In this document: positions 5,203-11,969 of the stretch, one piece after another
Layout: every line of letters begins with the position of its first letter
Position numbering within the stretch: the stretch's first letter is position 1
Assembly (NCBI GenBank): GCA_014384545.1
Contig: JACNFQ010000010.1
Location: 1-11,969, forward strand
Length of the DNA stretch: 11,969 nt
DNA from: a bacterium
GTDB taxonomy: Bacteria; UBP7; UBA6624
Direction of reading: 5' to 3'
Program-made: the position numbers and the translations under genes
The notes under the pieces: model-generated
Databases searched by the model: none
What the model saw: only the letters and a program-made list of their open reading frames with translations
Told to the model about the DNA's origin: nothing

Positions 5203-6302
5203 GCCTTTAGTGCGGAAAGGAGAGTGCTTACGACGCGCTCTTGCTGGGCGGGGGCGATCTCGGGCCAGACGGGGAGGGAGAGGACCTCCCCCGCCAACCT
5301 CTCGGCTACCGGGCAGGAAGGGAACCTGTCGCCGAAGACGGGGAGCCGGTGGGCGGGGATGGGGTAGTAGACCATCGTGATGACGCCGGCCTCCCGCATC
5401 CGGGCCTGGATCGCGTCCCGATCGGCCCCGGGAAGGCGCACCGTGTACTGATGAACGATATGCCCATCAGGGATTTCAGGGAGGATAATGCCGGGAGTAT
5501 CCGTTAGGAGTTTTTCGTATCGGGATGCCGCCGTCCTCCGAGCATCGTTCCACTTATCGATGTGGGGGAGTTTGACGCGCAGAACAGCGGCTTGGAGGGC
5601 ATCTAGGCGGCTGTTGTACCCCAAAATCTCGTTGTTGTATCGACTCTGCTCCCCGTGTTGGCGCAACATGCGTGCCTTCTGTGCCAGGTTGGGATCGTTT
5701 GTAGAAAGAAGCCCTCCATCCCCAAAAGCCGAGAGGTTCTTGGTGGGATAAAACGAGAAAGAGCCAACTGCACCCAAAGCACCCGCCTTTGTGCCCTTCC
5801 ACGACGCCCCAAACGCTTGACAGGCATCCTCAACGATGGGCAAGCCATCCGATGCCAAAACCAGTTCCTCGTGGTTGCATACCCGTCCATAGAGATGGAC
5901 AGGCATCAACGCTTTCGTCTTGGGTGTTAGAGCGTTCGAGACGGCTTGGGGGCAGATATTGAAGGTCGTTTCATCAATGTCGGCGAATACGGGCGTTGCA
6001 CCTACAAGACAGATTGCCTCTGCCGAGGCAAAGAAAGTAAAGGGGGTTGTAATGACTTCATCCCCAGGCCCTACATCCAAAGCACGGAGGGCAATCACCA
6101 AGGCATCGGTTCCTGAGTTGAGCCCCACAGCATGCTCAACGCCTAGATAGTCCGCAATCTCATCTTCAAAGGAAGCGACTTCTGCCCCCAAGACGAAGGC
6201 GCCCGTGGAAATGATGCGGTCCATAGCTTTGTCAAGAGCAGGGCGAAGGGAGACAATCTGTTCCTTGAGATCTAGTGGGGGAACGATATTAGGTTGCGAC
6301 AT
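5199..6302 (-). CDS. DegT/DnrJ/EryC1/StrS-family sugar aminotransferase
   Basis: This 367-residue protein is a PLP-dependent aminotransferase that converts a nucleotide-linked keto sugar to an amino sugar. Visible motifs are LGAEVASFE (38-46), NSGTDAL (62-68), GDEVITTPFTF (80-90), VEDACQAFGA (157-166, with Asp159 expected to contact the PLP ring nitrogen), SFYPTKNL with the Schiff-base Lys188, GDGG (194-197) and YNSRLDALQAAVL (229-241). Length is normal for the family and the sequence resembles the WbpE-type 3-amino sugar branch, but the substrate is not certain. It overlaps the end of the epimerase gene by 14 bases, with a weak AGGA site 7 nt before the ATG. Its TGA stop overlaps the TTG start of the transporter. 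It is likely cytoplasmic and works with the epimerase in surface glycan precursor synthesis. Confidence 0.92.
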   Translation of the reverse strand: MSQPNIVPPLDLKEQIVSLRPALDKAMDRIISTGAFVLGAEVASFEDEIADYLGVEHAVGLNSGTDALVIALRALDVGPGDEVITTPFTFFASAEAICLVGATPVFADIDETTFNICPQAVSNALTPKTKALMPVHLYGRVCNHEELVLASDGLPIVEDACQAFGASWKGTKAGALGAVGSFSFYPTKNLSAFGDGGLLSTNDPNLAQKARMLRQHGEQSRYNNEILGYNSRLDALQAAVLRVKLPHIDKWNDARRTAASRYEKLLTDTPGIILPEIPDGHIVHQYTVRLPGADRDAIQARMREAGVITMVYYPIPAHRLPVFGDRFPSCPVAERLAGEVLSLPVWPEIAPAQQERVVSTLLSALKA

Positions 6303-7422
6303 GGGGGAATCCTACGGCTAGCCAGTCTGCAGGGCGGGTGTCAATCCCCATTCTCCAAGCAAGCGCTTGGGCGCACCGCTTACTTGCCTGTCCATCCCCA
6401 TAAGGGTTGGGCGTCTCTCCGGCGGTCTTTCGCAAGGCGTCATCGGCAAGGAAGATCGGAATCTCTTGACGAATCGCCGTTGCAGATCTCCCCAAGATAG
6501 AGGCAATGCCAAGGCGAACCCCTTCAACCCTCTCAGTCTTGTTCCTCAAGACAGCTACGGGAACGCCAAACGCTGCTGCCTCTTCTTGGAGTCCCCCTGA
6601 ATCCGTAATGATCCAAGAGACTCTACTAAGGAGACCAACGATTTGAGGATAGGGGAGTGAATCCAATAGTGAGATGTTAGGGACGGGCTCCAGTGGAGGG
6701 AGAAGCGCTTCTCTAACTTTGGGATTGGGATGGAGAGGAAAGATGAAGGCGAGATGGGGATGTGCCATTGCCACATCAGCCAACGCTTCTGCCATCTCCC
6801 GAAACAGGGGCAAGGCATCTTGGCGATGGAGGGTCATCAATACGAGGGGGGAATCGGGCAAGGGGGGGATGACGGGCTTGACCATCGCCAAGGCGTCTAC
6901 CCCCGTATTCCCTGTCATACAGATATCCTCAGGAGAGATTCCCTCAGAAAGGAGGTTATCTCTGGATGAGGGGGTGGGTGCCAAGTGGAGGGAGGAGAGT
7001 TGGGCGAGGAGCTTGCGATGAATCTCTTCGGGATAGGGATCTTCCGTATCTCCCGTGCGCAATCCCGCCTCCACATGGGCTAAGGGAATGCCAAGATAAG
7101 TAGAGGCAAGCCCCCCCGCAAGGGCAGAAACGGTGTCCCCTTGAACAACGACCCAGTCGGGGGCTACCCTGTGAAGAGCCTCTCGTAAGGTAGGGAGTGC
7201 TCGAGAAAGAAAGCCTGTCCATCCCTGATTTCGCTCCATAAGGTCCAAGTCAATATCGGGTGGTGTAGCCACAGCGTCTAGTGCAACATCTAGCTGTTCT
7301 CGGTGTTGGGCTGTGGCAACGAGTGTTGACTCGATATCGCCTCGTTTTTTTAGGGCATGGAGAAGGGGTCCCATCTTGATTCCCTCGGGGCGTGTGCCCA
7401 CAACAAGTGCGACCTTTACCAT
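6289..7422 (-). CDS. wecB: Non-hydrolysing UDP-GlcNAc 2-epimerase
   Basis: This 377-residue enzyme would interconvert UDP-GlcNAc and UDP-ManNAc in the cytoplasm. Motifs are GTRPEGIKMGP (9-19), QHREQLD (39-45), QGDT with Asp96, HVEAGLRTGD with Glu118 (116-125), YPEE with Glu132/133 (130-133), TGNTGVDAL (170-178), LHR with His199, PLHPNP (229-234), TDSGGLQEEA (273-282), TERVEG (296-301) and YGDGQAS (341-347). The Asp, two Glu and His positions known as catalytic in E. coli WecB are all kept. Small departures are HRQDA instead of the usual HRxEN and TERVEG instead of TERPEA, so a related UDP-sugar is possible. GTRPE and TER place it closer to WecB than to WbpI. It is the first gene of the operon; its ATG lies 25 bp from a divergent gene. 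Confidence 0.92.
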   Translation of the reverse strand: MVKVALVVGTRPEGIKMGPLLHALKKRGDIESTLVATAQHREQLDVALDAVATPPDIDLDLMERNQGWTGFLSRALPTLREALHRVAPDWVVVQGDTVSALAGGLASTYLGIPLAHVEAGLRTGDTEDPYPEEIHRKLLAQLSSLHLAPTPSSRDNLLSEGISPEDICMTGNTGVDALAMVKPVIPPLPDSPLVLMTLHRQDALPLFREMAEALADVAMAHPHLAFIFPLHPNPKVREALLPPLEPVPNISLLDSLPYPQIVGLLSRVSWIITDSGGLQEEAAAFGVPVAVLRNKTERVEGVRLGIASILGRSATAIRQEIPIFLADDALRKTAGETPNPYGDGQASKRCAQALAWRMGIDTRPADWLAVGFPHVAT

Positions 7423-7461
7423 ACGGGCATCCTAGAATCTCTCTTCCATGACTCCTCTATA
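7423..7461. promoter_or_regulatory. Compact divergent promoter region between wecB and the FmdB-like gene
   Basis: Only 25 bp separate two divergent ATGs. Plus strand: TAGAAT (7433-7438) lies 9 nt before the ATG at 7448, giving a leaderless or nearly leaderless message. Minus strand: TATAGA (7461-7456) lies inside the first codons of the opposing gene, giving a short leader of roughly 27 nt for wecB with a weak AGGA site. No good -35 box is visible on either strand. The two promoters would overlap and could compete. Confidence 0.4.
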
Positions 7462-7714
7462 TCGGTTTCGGGCGAAGAAAGGTGGTTGCTCTACCTGCGG
7501 AGGGGAGGGGTTTGAGGTGCTCCAGAAGGTGACGGATGAAGATCCCAAGGGGTGTCCCGATTGTGAGAGCAGAGTAGATAGGGTTATCGGACGGCTTGGA
7601 AAGAACTTCCAAACGGATAAACGGCTTTACGAGAATCGGTCCAATGCCGATTACAGACGGATGGGGCTAAAGAAGTTCCGAAAGACGAGCAAGGGATACG
7701 AGAGGGAGGCATAA
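7448..7714 (+). CDS. FmdB-like small zinc-ribbon protein
   Basis: This 88-residue protein resembles FmdB-family putative regulatory zinc ribbons. It starts MTPLYRFR (the family usually starts MPxYxYxC), then has CSTC (14-17), FEVLQKVTDED (22-32), CPDC (36-39) and a basic, probably disordered C-terminus (51-88). The two CxxC pairs could bind one zinc ion. The first pair is displaced by several residues from the usual YRCxxCG place, and a GGC insertion precedes it, so the assignment is to the family only. There is no Shine-Dalgarno site; a -10 box 9 nt upstream suggests a nearly leaderless mRNA. The TAA stop overlaps the ATG of the peptidase gene by one base (TAATG), so the two genes are co-translated. 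The function of the family is not well established. Confidence 0.75.
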   Translation: MTPLYRFRAKKGGCSTCGGEGFEVLQKVTDEDPKGCPDCESRVDRVIGRLGKNFQTDKRLYENRSNADYRRMGLKKFRKTSKGYEREA

Positions 7715-10227
7715 TGACGACATTATTCTTGATAGGGACAATGCTCTTGGGTGGCACCATAAGGCAGGTGGGAGAACATACTTTCCACCATCGCGTCCTA
7801 GAGAATGGTCTGCAAGCGCTCGTTGTGGATGACGGGGTAGAAGGTGAGATCTCAATCTTCATCGTCTATGGTGTAGGCAACCGTGCAGAGACCGCAGAAA
7901 CGACAGGTTTGGCCCACCTTGTAGAGCATACCTTGTTTACGGGGACAGAACGGATGGGGGATGATGAACATGATGCGCGCATCAAAGAGCTAGGTGGGGA
8001 GAGCAACGCTTACACGCGGGAAGATTTTACCGTCTACTATGCCCACAATATTCCTGTAGAAGCATTGGGAGAGGTCTTGGGGATGGAGGTAGACAGGATG
8101 CGGGGACTGACCTTCAATGAGGAGGCGTTCCTTGGAGAAAGAGAGAGTCTTAGGGTGGAGGAAGTCCACGCCAACAACCCCGAGATTCAAATCGGCGCTT
8201 TGCGGGATTTCGCTGTGTGGAAAGGGGTGGGATATGGCGCAGGGATATTGAACGAAGACGGAAACACCCAAGGACCCCAGTTGACTTTGGAGATCGTCAA
8301 AGCGTTTTATGACAGGTGGTATCATCCAAGGAATGGTGCTGTTGTCGTGGTAGGGGGCGGTAGCCCTCACGAAACGATGATGATGATAGAAGGGGCTTTT
8401 GGAGGGATTCCTTCAGGCCCCATTCCTCCTTCCCTCCCCACTCTCCTCCCGAGCAAGAATAGAGACTCTTTCTTGGAAGCCCCCTTGACCAGAGACCGCC
8501 TAGAGTGGGTGTGGGGGGGTCCTAGCCTAGAGGATGGTATGGACCGATTGGCTTTGACGCTACTGGCGAAGGTCTTCCAAAGCCGAAACGGGAAGGATGG
8601 TTCGCCCGTGATGTCTTGGATGGGAGGCCGAGCAGGTGAAGATCTCTTCGTTATCGCCGCCACAGGTACCGAGGCTGAAAAGGAAGTGGAATCCCTGTGG
8701 GATGAGATGACCAGGGGGGATTGGGATGAAGAGGAGATGGAAAGCGCAAGAGAGCTTCTCAAGGACGGGTATACCTCAATGCCCTTGCGCAGTCGCCCCT
8801 ATTTTTCGTTAGCCGTTGATGTCGCCGCGATGGCGGTCTTGGGATACCCGGATTGGCCTTCAACCTTTGCACAGCGAGTCGATGCGATAACACGAGAAGA
8901 TCTACTCCGTGTAGGGAGAGCTTGGTTAAGTAAAGAGATGAGGTTCGTTCTTCGATTTGATGGGACAGCTACCGAGTCGGACTTGCCTCAAGATGCCGAG
9001 GGGTTACGCCATGCTGCCGAAGCCGCAGAAGCCTCTGGAGACCTACCTAAGGCAATCGCTGCCTACGAAGCGTTGTTGGCATTGGGAGCCAGCAAGATGA
9101 ACCGTGTGATTTATAGATACTATTTAGGGGACCTAAACTTTCGTTTGGGGGACTTAGAGGCTGCTCAAACAAACCTATTGGCAGGGTTGGAGGTGGTGGA
9201 ATACCCCGCCCTACGCGAGATGTTGGTTGAAGTGGAAGCTGCATTGGCAGGTGACACGACTGAAACAGAAGAAGCGATGCCTGTCCCTGTTTCGGAAAGT
9301 GAGAGTGGATTTGTGGTCATCGGCACAACGGGGGAGGAGGCACCCTCCTGGGCGTCAGAGGGTACATCGGTAATGAGGCAGTTGGAGTCGTGGAGGGGGT
9401 TGCCCTTCCAAACAGACCTAGTGGTGGAGTTCTTGGAAGCAGATGAAGAGGGCCCCGCTGGATGGTACGAATCTGATACGAAACGGTTGGTTGTTACTCT
9501 AAAGGGGACCGAACGCTTTGGACGTGGAACGATGCTCCATGAGATGTTCCATGCCCTCCAAGACCAACAATATGACCTTATGGCAGTCCATCTTTCTGGT
9601 GAGACGGTTGACGAGGATCGTGCCATTGGTGCGATCATCGAGGGTGAAGCTATGCTTGCGGTCCAAGAGATAATGGATTACGACTTCTCTCAACATACGG
9701 GAATCCCTTTAGAGGGATTGTTGGATGAGGAACGGTTTGAGAAGATCTTCCATTATGGGGATGGGCTCCAATTCGTTTTGGCCGTAAGAGAAGCTTTAGG
9801 ATGGGAGGGCGTCTCTGAGGTTTTTGCTCATCCTCCTTCAAGTTCTGCAGAGGTCTTTCATCCAGAGCGGTATCTAGCGGGCTGGAAACCCCAAGTCATT
9901 CAGCCTTACCCCTTGTCCCAAATTGGCGAAGGAGAGGAGATTATCTCAAGCGAGGCAGAAGGGGAGTATGGGTTACGGTTGTTCTTATCAATGCACCCAG
10001 ATACCCGCCCCTTTGCACCTGAAATCGGAGAGGCACTTTTGGGAGACCTCCATACGGTCGTCTTGCTTCCAACTGGAGAGAGATGGCATATCTGGAAGTT
10101 GTCATTTTCGGGAAACACCTCTTACCGTGTGGAGATGGGCAACGCACTAAGGGCGATGGAACCGTCAGGGGGGACGTTCTCACTCTTCCAACACGGTGAC
10201 ATCCTCTCCTTGTCATGGATCGAATAG
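7714..10227 (+). CDS. M16 metallopeptidase fused to a second HExxH metallopeptidase-like domain
   Basis: This protein has 837 residues. Residues about 20-415 form an M16 (pitrilysin/processing peptidase) unit: the inverted zinc motif HLVEH (68-72), with Glu149 at the spacing expected for the third ligand, and an M16 C-type segment around FYDRWYHPRNGAVVVVGG (198-215). Residues about 427-515 look like TPR helices (AIAAYEALLALG; LGDLNFRLGDLEAAQTNL). A low-complexity acidic linker (515-530) leads to a second region (about 540-837) with LHEMFHALQDQQYDL (608-622): a gluzincin-type HExxH (609-613), followed by IIEGEA with Glu643 or Glu645 as a likely third ligand. The N-terminus has a short hydrophobic stretch (4-14) that may be a weak signal or anchor. 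GGGAGG-type ribosome binding (7704-7709) and the TAATG overlap support this start. Substrates are unknown. Confidence 0.85.
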   Translation: MTTLFLIGTMLLGGTIRQVGEHTFHHRVLENGLQALVVDDGVEGEISIFIVYGVGNRAETAETTGLAHLVEHTLFTGTERMGDDEHDARIKELGGESNAYTREDFTVYYAHNIPVEALGEVLGMEVDRMRGLTFNEEAFLGERESLRVEEVHANNPEIQIGALRDFAVWKGVGYGAGILNEDGNTQGPQLTLEIVKAFYDRWYHPRNGAVVVVGGGSPHETMMMIEGAFGGIPSGPIPPSLPTLLPSKNRDSFLEAPLTRDRLEWVWGGPSLEDGMDRLALTLLAKVFQSRNGKDGSPVMSWMGGRAGEDLFVIAATGTEAEKEVESLWDEMTRGDWDEEEMESARELLKDGYTSMPLRSRPYFSLAVDVAAMAVLGYPDWPSTFAQRVDAITREDLLRVGRAWLSKEMRFVLRFDGTATESDLPQDAEGLRHAAEAAEASGDLPKAIAAYEALLALGASKMNRVIYRYYLGDLNFRLGDLEAAQTNLLAGLEVVEYPALREMLVEVEAALAGDTTETEEAMPVPVSESESGFVVIGTTGEEAPSWASEGTSVMRQLESWRGLPFQTDLVVEFLEADEEGPAGWYESDTKRLVVTLKGTERFGRGTMLHEMFHALQDQQYDLMAVHLSGETVDEDRAIGAIIEGEAMLAVQEIMDYDFSQHTGIPLEGLLDEERFEKIFHYGDGLQFVLAVREALGWEGVSEVFAHPPSSSAEVFHPERYLAGWKPQVIQPYPLSQIGEGEEIISSEAEGEYGLRLFLSMHPDTRPFAPEIGEALLGDLHTVVLLPTGERWHIWKLSFSGNTSYRVEMGNALRAMEPSGGTFSLFQHGDILSLSWIE

Positions 10228-10276
10228 CGGTCCTCTTTCTCTGTTGGACTAAGTTGTGATTCTCTTATTCCAAGAG
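10228..10276 (+). other. Gap between peptidase gene and PadR promoter; weak hairpin only
   Basis: CTCTT-ATTCC-AAGAG (10262-10276) could form a 5-bp stem. It lacks a following T run, so it is not called a terminator. No gene is seen here. Confidence 0.3.
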
Positions 10277-10317
10277 GCGACAGCTATCACTTTTATCCTA
10301 TAGAATGCATGTGGAGG
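10277..10317 (+). promoter_or_regulatory. Promoter and ribosome binding site of the PadR gene
   Basis: GCGACA (10277-10282) matches four of six bases of the -35 consensus. TATAGA (10299-10304) or the overlapping TAGAAT (10301-10306) serves as the -10, with a 16- or 18-bp spacer. GGAGG (10313-10317) is 10 nt before the ATG at 10328, a slightly long spacing. PadR proteins often repress their own operon, but I see no clear ATGT-N8-ACAT type operator here. Confidence 0.5.
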
Positions 10318-10327
10318 TTATAAGTAT

Positions 10328-10648
10328 ATGAAGAAACAGCGAAACAGGGGATCGCTCCCCCTCATGATTCTTTCTGCCCTTGTGGCAGGGGAGTGCCACG
10401 GGTACCGGATTACGACGAAGATCCGCGAAGGGAGTTTGGGGGTCTTAAGTTACCGAGAGGGAACGTTATACCCGATGTTACACAGATTAAAGGAAGATGG
10501 TCTGCTTTCGTCTCGGCGTGAAATCGTAGATGGACGCGCACGACGTTATTACAAGTTGACTGCAGCGGGCAAGAGAGCTGTCGTCGTTGAGCAGAAGAAC
10601 TGGGCGTCGTATAAAGAGGCTGTGGACAATGTCTTAGCAAGTCTTTGA
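10328..10648 (+). CDS. PadR-family transcriptional regulator
   Basis: This 106-residue winged-helix regulator shows the PadR signatures: LMILSAL (12-18), CHGYRITTKI (23-32), the recognition and wing region EGTLYPMLHRLKEDGLL (44-60), and RRYYKLTAAGK (72-82), followed by a short C-terminal dimerisation helix. This is the compact (PadR-s2) size. Its TGA overlaps the TTG start of the downstream membrane protein by four bases. That is the common PadR plus HAAS-domain gene pairing, in which the regulator usually controls the pair. The inducing ligand is unknown. The start is supported by GGAGG and a plausible promoter. Confidence 0.93.
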   Translation: MKKQRNRGSLPLMILSALVAGECHGYRITTKIREGSLGVLSYREGTLYPMLHRLKEDGLLSSRREIVDGRARRYYKLTAAGKRAVVVEQKNWASYKEAVDNVLASL

Positions 10649-11969
10649 GGGATATCCGCAAGCGAGAGCTAGGGCGCTGGCTGGCGGTCGCATTGCGCCA
10701 TCTTTCTTGGGGAGAGGGGAAAGCGTTCGGTGAGGAAATACGGGCACACTACTCAGATGGTTTCCGGGGGTATGAATGCGAAGGACTGACTCCTGGTGAA
10801 GCCCATCGCATGGTGATGGCAGATTTAGGCGACCCTCTGGATGTTGCCCGTGCATTTGCAAAGGAGTGTGCCCGTAAAGAAACGAAATTGTCGCTAGGAA
10901 CTAGGGTCCTTTCACACTTGTGGTTTTTCTCATTGTCGCTTGGTTCAGTGTTGATGGCTCTCTGGTTTCTGGGGACGATTGGCTCACCTTCTCGTTTCGT
11001 TGATACACTGGGATGGAGCTCTCTTCCCGATGGCGTCCTAGTGAGTGCCCTTTGGTTGGGGTTTCATCCTTTAGCAGCGACACTATTCATCGTTCTGCTT
11101 CTGGGATTGGGCGGCATGGGGTGGGCCGCCACGAGGGGATGGAGGGGGTGGCGTCTTTGGACGGGTGCAGGGGCAGGGCTCGCTGTAGGTAGCCTCTTTC
11201 CTATGACCGCTATCCTGCGCCATCAAGGCTTCAAAGACCTTCTTTCTCAAGATATCCAGCTTCCCGGTTCGTTCATCCTCCTTCTTGATTGGGTTGAAAG
11301 CCACTTTCATTGGCTGTTAGTTTTGCTCTTTCTTCTCTGGCTAGTGCCCACTTTGGCTGTAAGAAAAGAGAGGCGAATGGCGTCGTTGGGTTGGGGCTTG
11401 GTGGGAGGGATTGGTGCGATGGGGTTCTCTCTGGGAGCAGGAGACTGGGCATTTGGTCCCCCCGGTCACTTGGGATCTTTTCTCTCAGAGAATCCCGACT
11501 CGTTATTCCTTGCTGGTTGTGCATCATCTTTAGCTGTTCTTGCACTGTTCTTGGGTTGGAGACCTACTGTCGCTCGTATGCATCCATTGGGACCTTCACT
11601 CGCTTTGGCTTTGATCTTTGGGGTTGCCGCTACGGCGTCACCGTTGAAACCCTACCCCGATGCATTTGATTGGGAGCCGGCTTGGGTCAGTCAACATCAA
11701 TACATCCAGAGTGAAGCCGCATTGACAACGTCTCTTTCGTTCCATGAGAACCGCCTTGACTTGGCTGGTGTGTGGGATTCTCGTACTGAGGGGTATGGGG
11801 CAAGACTCTCCCTTCCTCATCCCGATTGGGGTAGTGATAACGCGGTGCCGCTACCAAATATCCTTCACTTATTGAGGGATGCACCTGGAAGAGTCGCTTC
11901 TAGGGAAAGGATTCAACGGATCCTTGAAACAAACCCCGAAGGTCTTCAAGTATTGGCATGGGTGTGGAC
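10645..11969 (+). CDS. HAAS-domain multi-pass membrane protein (partial, runs off the right edge)
   Basis: The frame is open from TTG at 10645 to the window end (441 codons plus two bases). TTG overlaps the PadR stop as TTGA; no better start is nearby and there is no clear Shine-Dalgarno, so translation is probably coupled. Residues 1-75 resemble the HAAS signalling domain (DUF1700-like): an amphipathic helical start, EEIRAHYSDGF (30-40) and DLGDPLDVARAFAKE (60-74). About seven hydrophobic segments follow (87-110, 130-155, 172-192, 220-240, 248-268, 286-305, 315-332), then a hydrophilic region from about 333 onward that is probably outside the membrane (ending in helices with ETNPEGLQVLAW). 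PadR plus HAAS pairs are thought to sense or answer envelope conditions. The C-terminus is missing from the window and the overall function is unknown. Confidence 0.85.
   Translation, partial: MRDIRKRELGRWLAVALRHLSWGEGKAFGEEIRAHYSDGFRGYECEGLTPGEAHRMVMADLGDPLDVARAFAKECARKETKLSLGTRVLSHLWFFSLSLGSVLMALWFLGTIGSPSRFVDTLGWSSLPDGVLVSALWLGFHPLAATLFIVLLLGLGGMGWAATRGWRGWRLWTGAGAGLAVGSLFPMTAILRHQGFKDLLSQDIQLPGSFILLLDWVESHFHWLLVLLFLLWLVPTLAVRKERRMASLGWGLVGGIGAMGFSLGAGDWAFGPPGHLGSFLSENPDSLFLAGCASSLAVLALFLGWRPTVARMHPLGPSLALALIFGVAATASPLKPYPDAFDWEPAWVSQHQYIQSEAALTTSLSFHENRLDLAGVWDSRTEGYGARLSLPHPDWGSDNAVPLPNILHLLRDAPGRVASRERIQRILETNPEGLQVLAWVW

Noticed and set aside
1-11969. CRISPR arrays, tRNA or rRNA genes, transposases
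   Set aside because: No repeat-spacer series, cloverleaf-like or rRNA-like sequence, or transposase motif was recognised on either strand.

Overview
The window comes from an unidentified bacterium, probably uncultured. GC is moderate, and by eye higher in the left third than in the rest. Most genes are packed with overlapping stops and starts. Some starts follow good Shine-Dalgarno sequences. Two others sit 7 nt after a -10 box and a third 9 nt after one, which suggests leaderless or nearly leaderless mRNAs, a style common in several deep bacterial phyla. Nothing here fixes the phylum.

Left third (1-3553, plus strand): a tandem pair of two-gene cassettes. Each cassette has a copy of the same promoter/leader repeat, a secreted cysteine-rich protein, and a lipoprotein-like protein. 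I recognise neither protein family. The promoter, signal peptide and first four cysteines are nearly identical between cassettes (a 138-bp stretch is perfect), while the rest of the cysteine-rich gene has diverged strongly. A poly-G run next to an extended -10 box has 8 G in one copy and 11 in the other. All 17 cysteine codons align between the paralogues except one: the second copy has an in-frame TGA in place of a Cys codon, forming CxxU, and the codons beyond it are still conserved as protein. The second lipoprotein gene has its ribosome binding site and start codon tandemly duplicated. A fragment of the 3' end of a cstA-like gene at bases 1-90 suggests the array continues to the left.

Middle (3550-7422, minus strand): an operon of three overlapping genes, transcribed toward the left: a UDP-GlcNAc 2-epimerase (WecB type), a DegT/DnrJ/EryC1/StrS sugar aminotransferase, and a CstA-family transporter. 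Its last gene meets the second lipoprotein gene tail to tail with a 4-base overlap. The first two genes point to an amino sugar for a surface glycan; the transporter is an unexplained passenger.

Right (7448-11969, plus strand): an FmdB-like zinc-ribbon protein is translationally coupled to an 837-residue protein that joins an M16 (HxxEH) metallopeptidase, a TPR-like linker and a second HExxH metallopeptidase-like domain. A PadR-family regulator then overlaps a HAAS-domain multi-pass membrane protein, which starts at TTG and runs off the right edge. Nothing seen resembles tRNA, rRNA, CRISPR or an insertion sequence.
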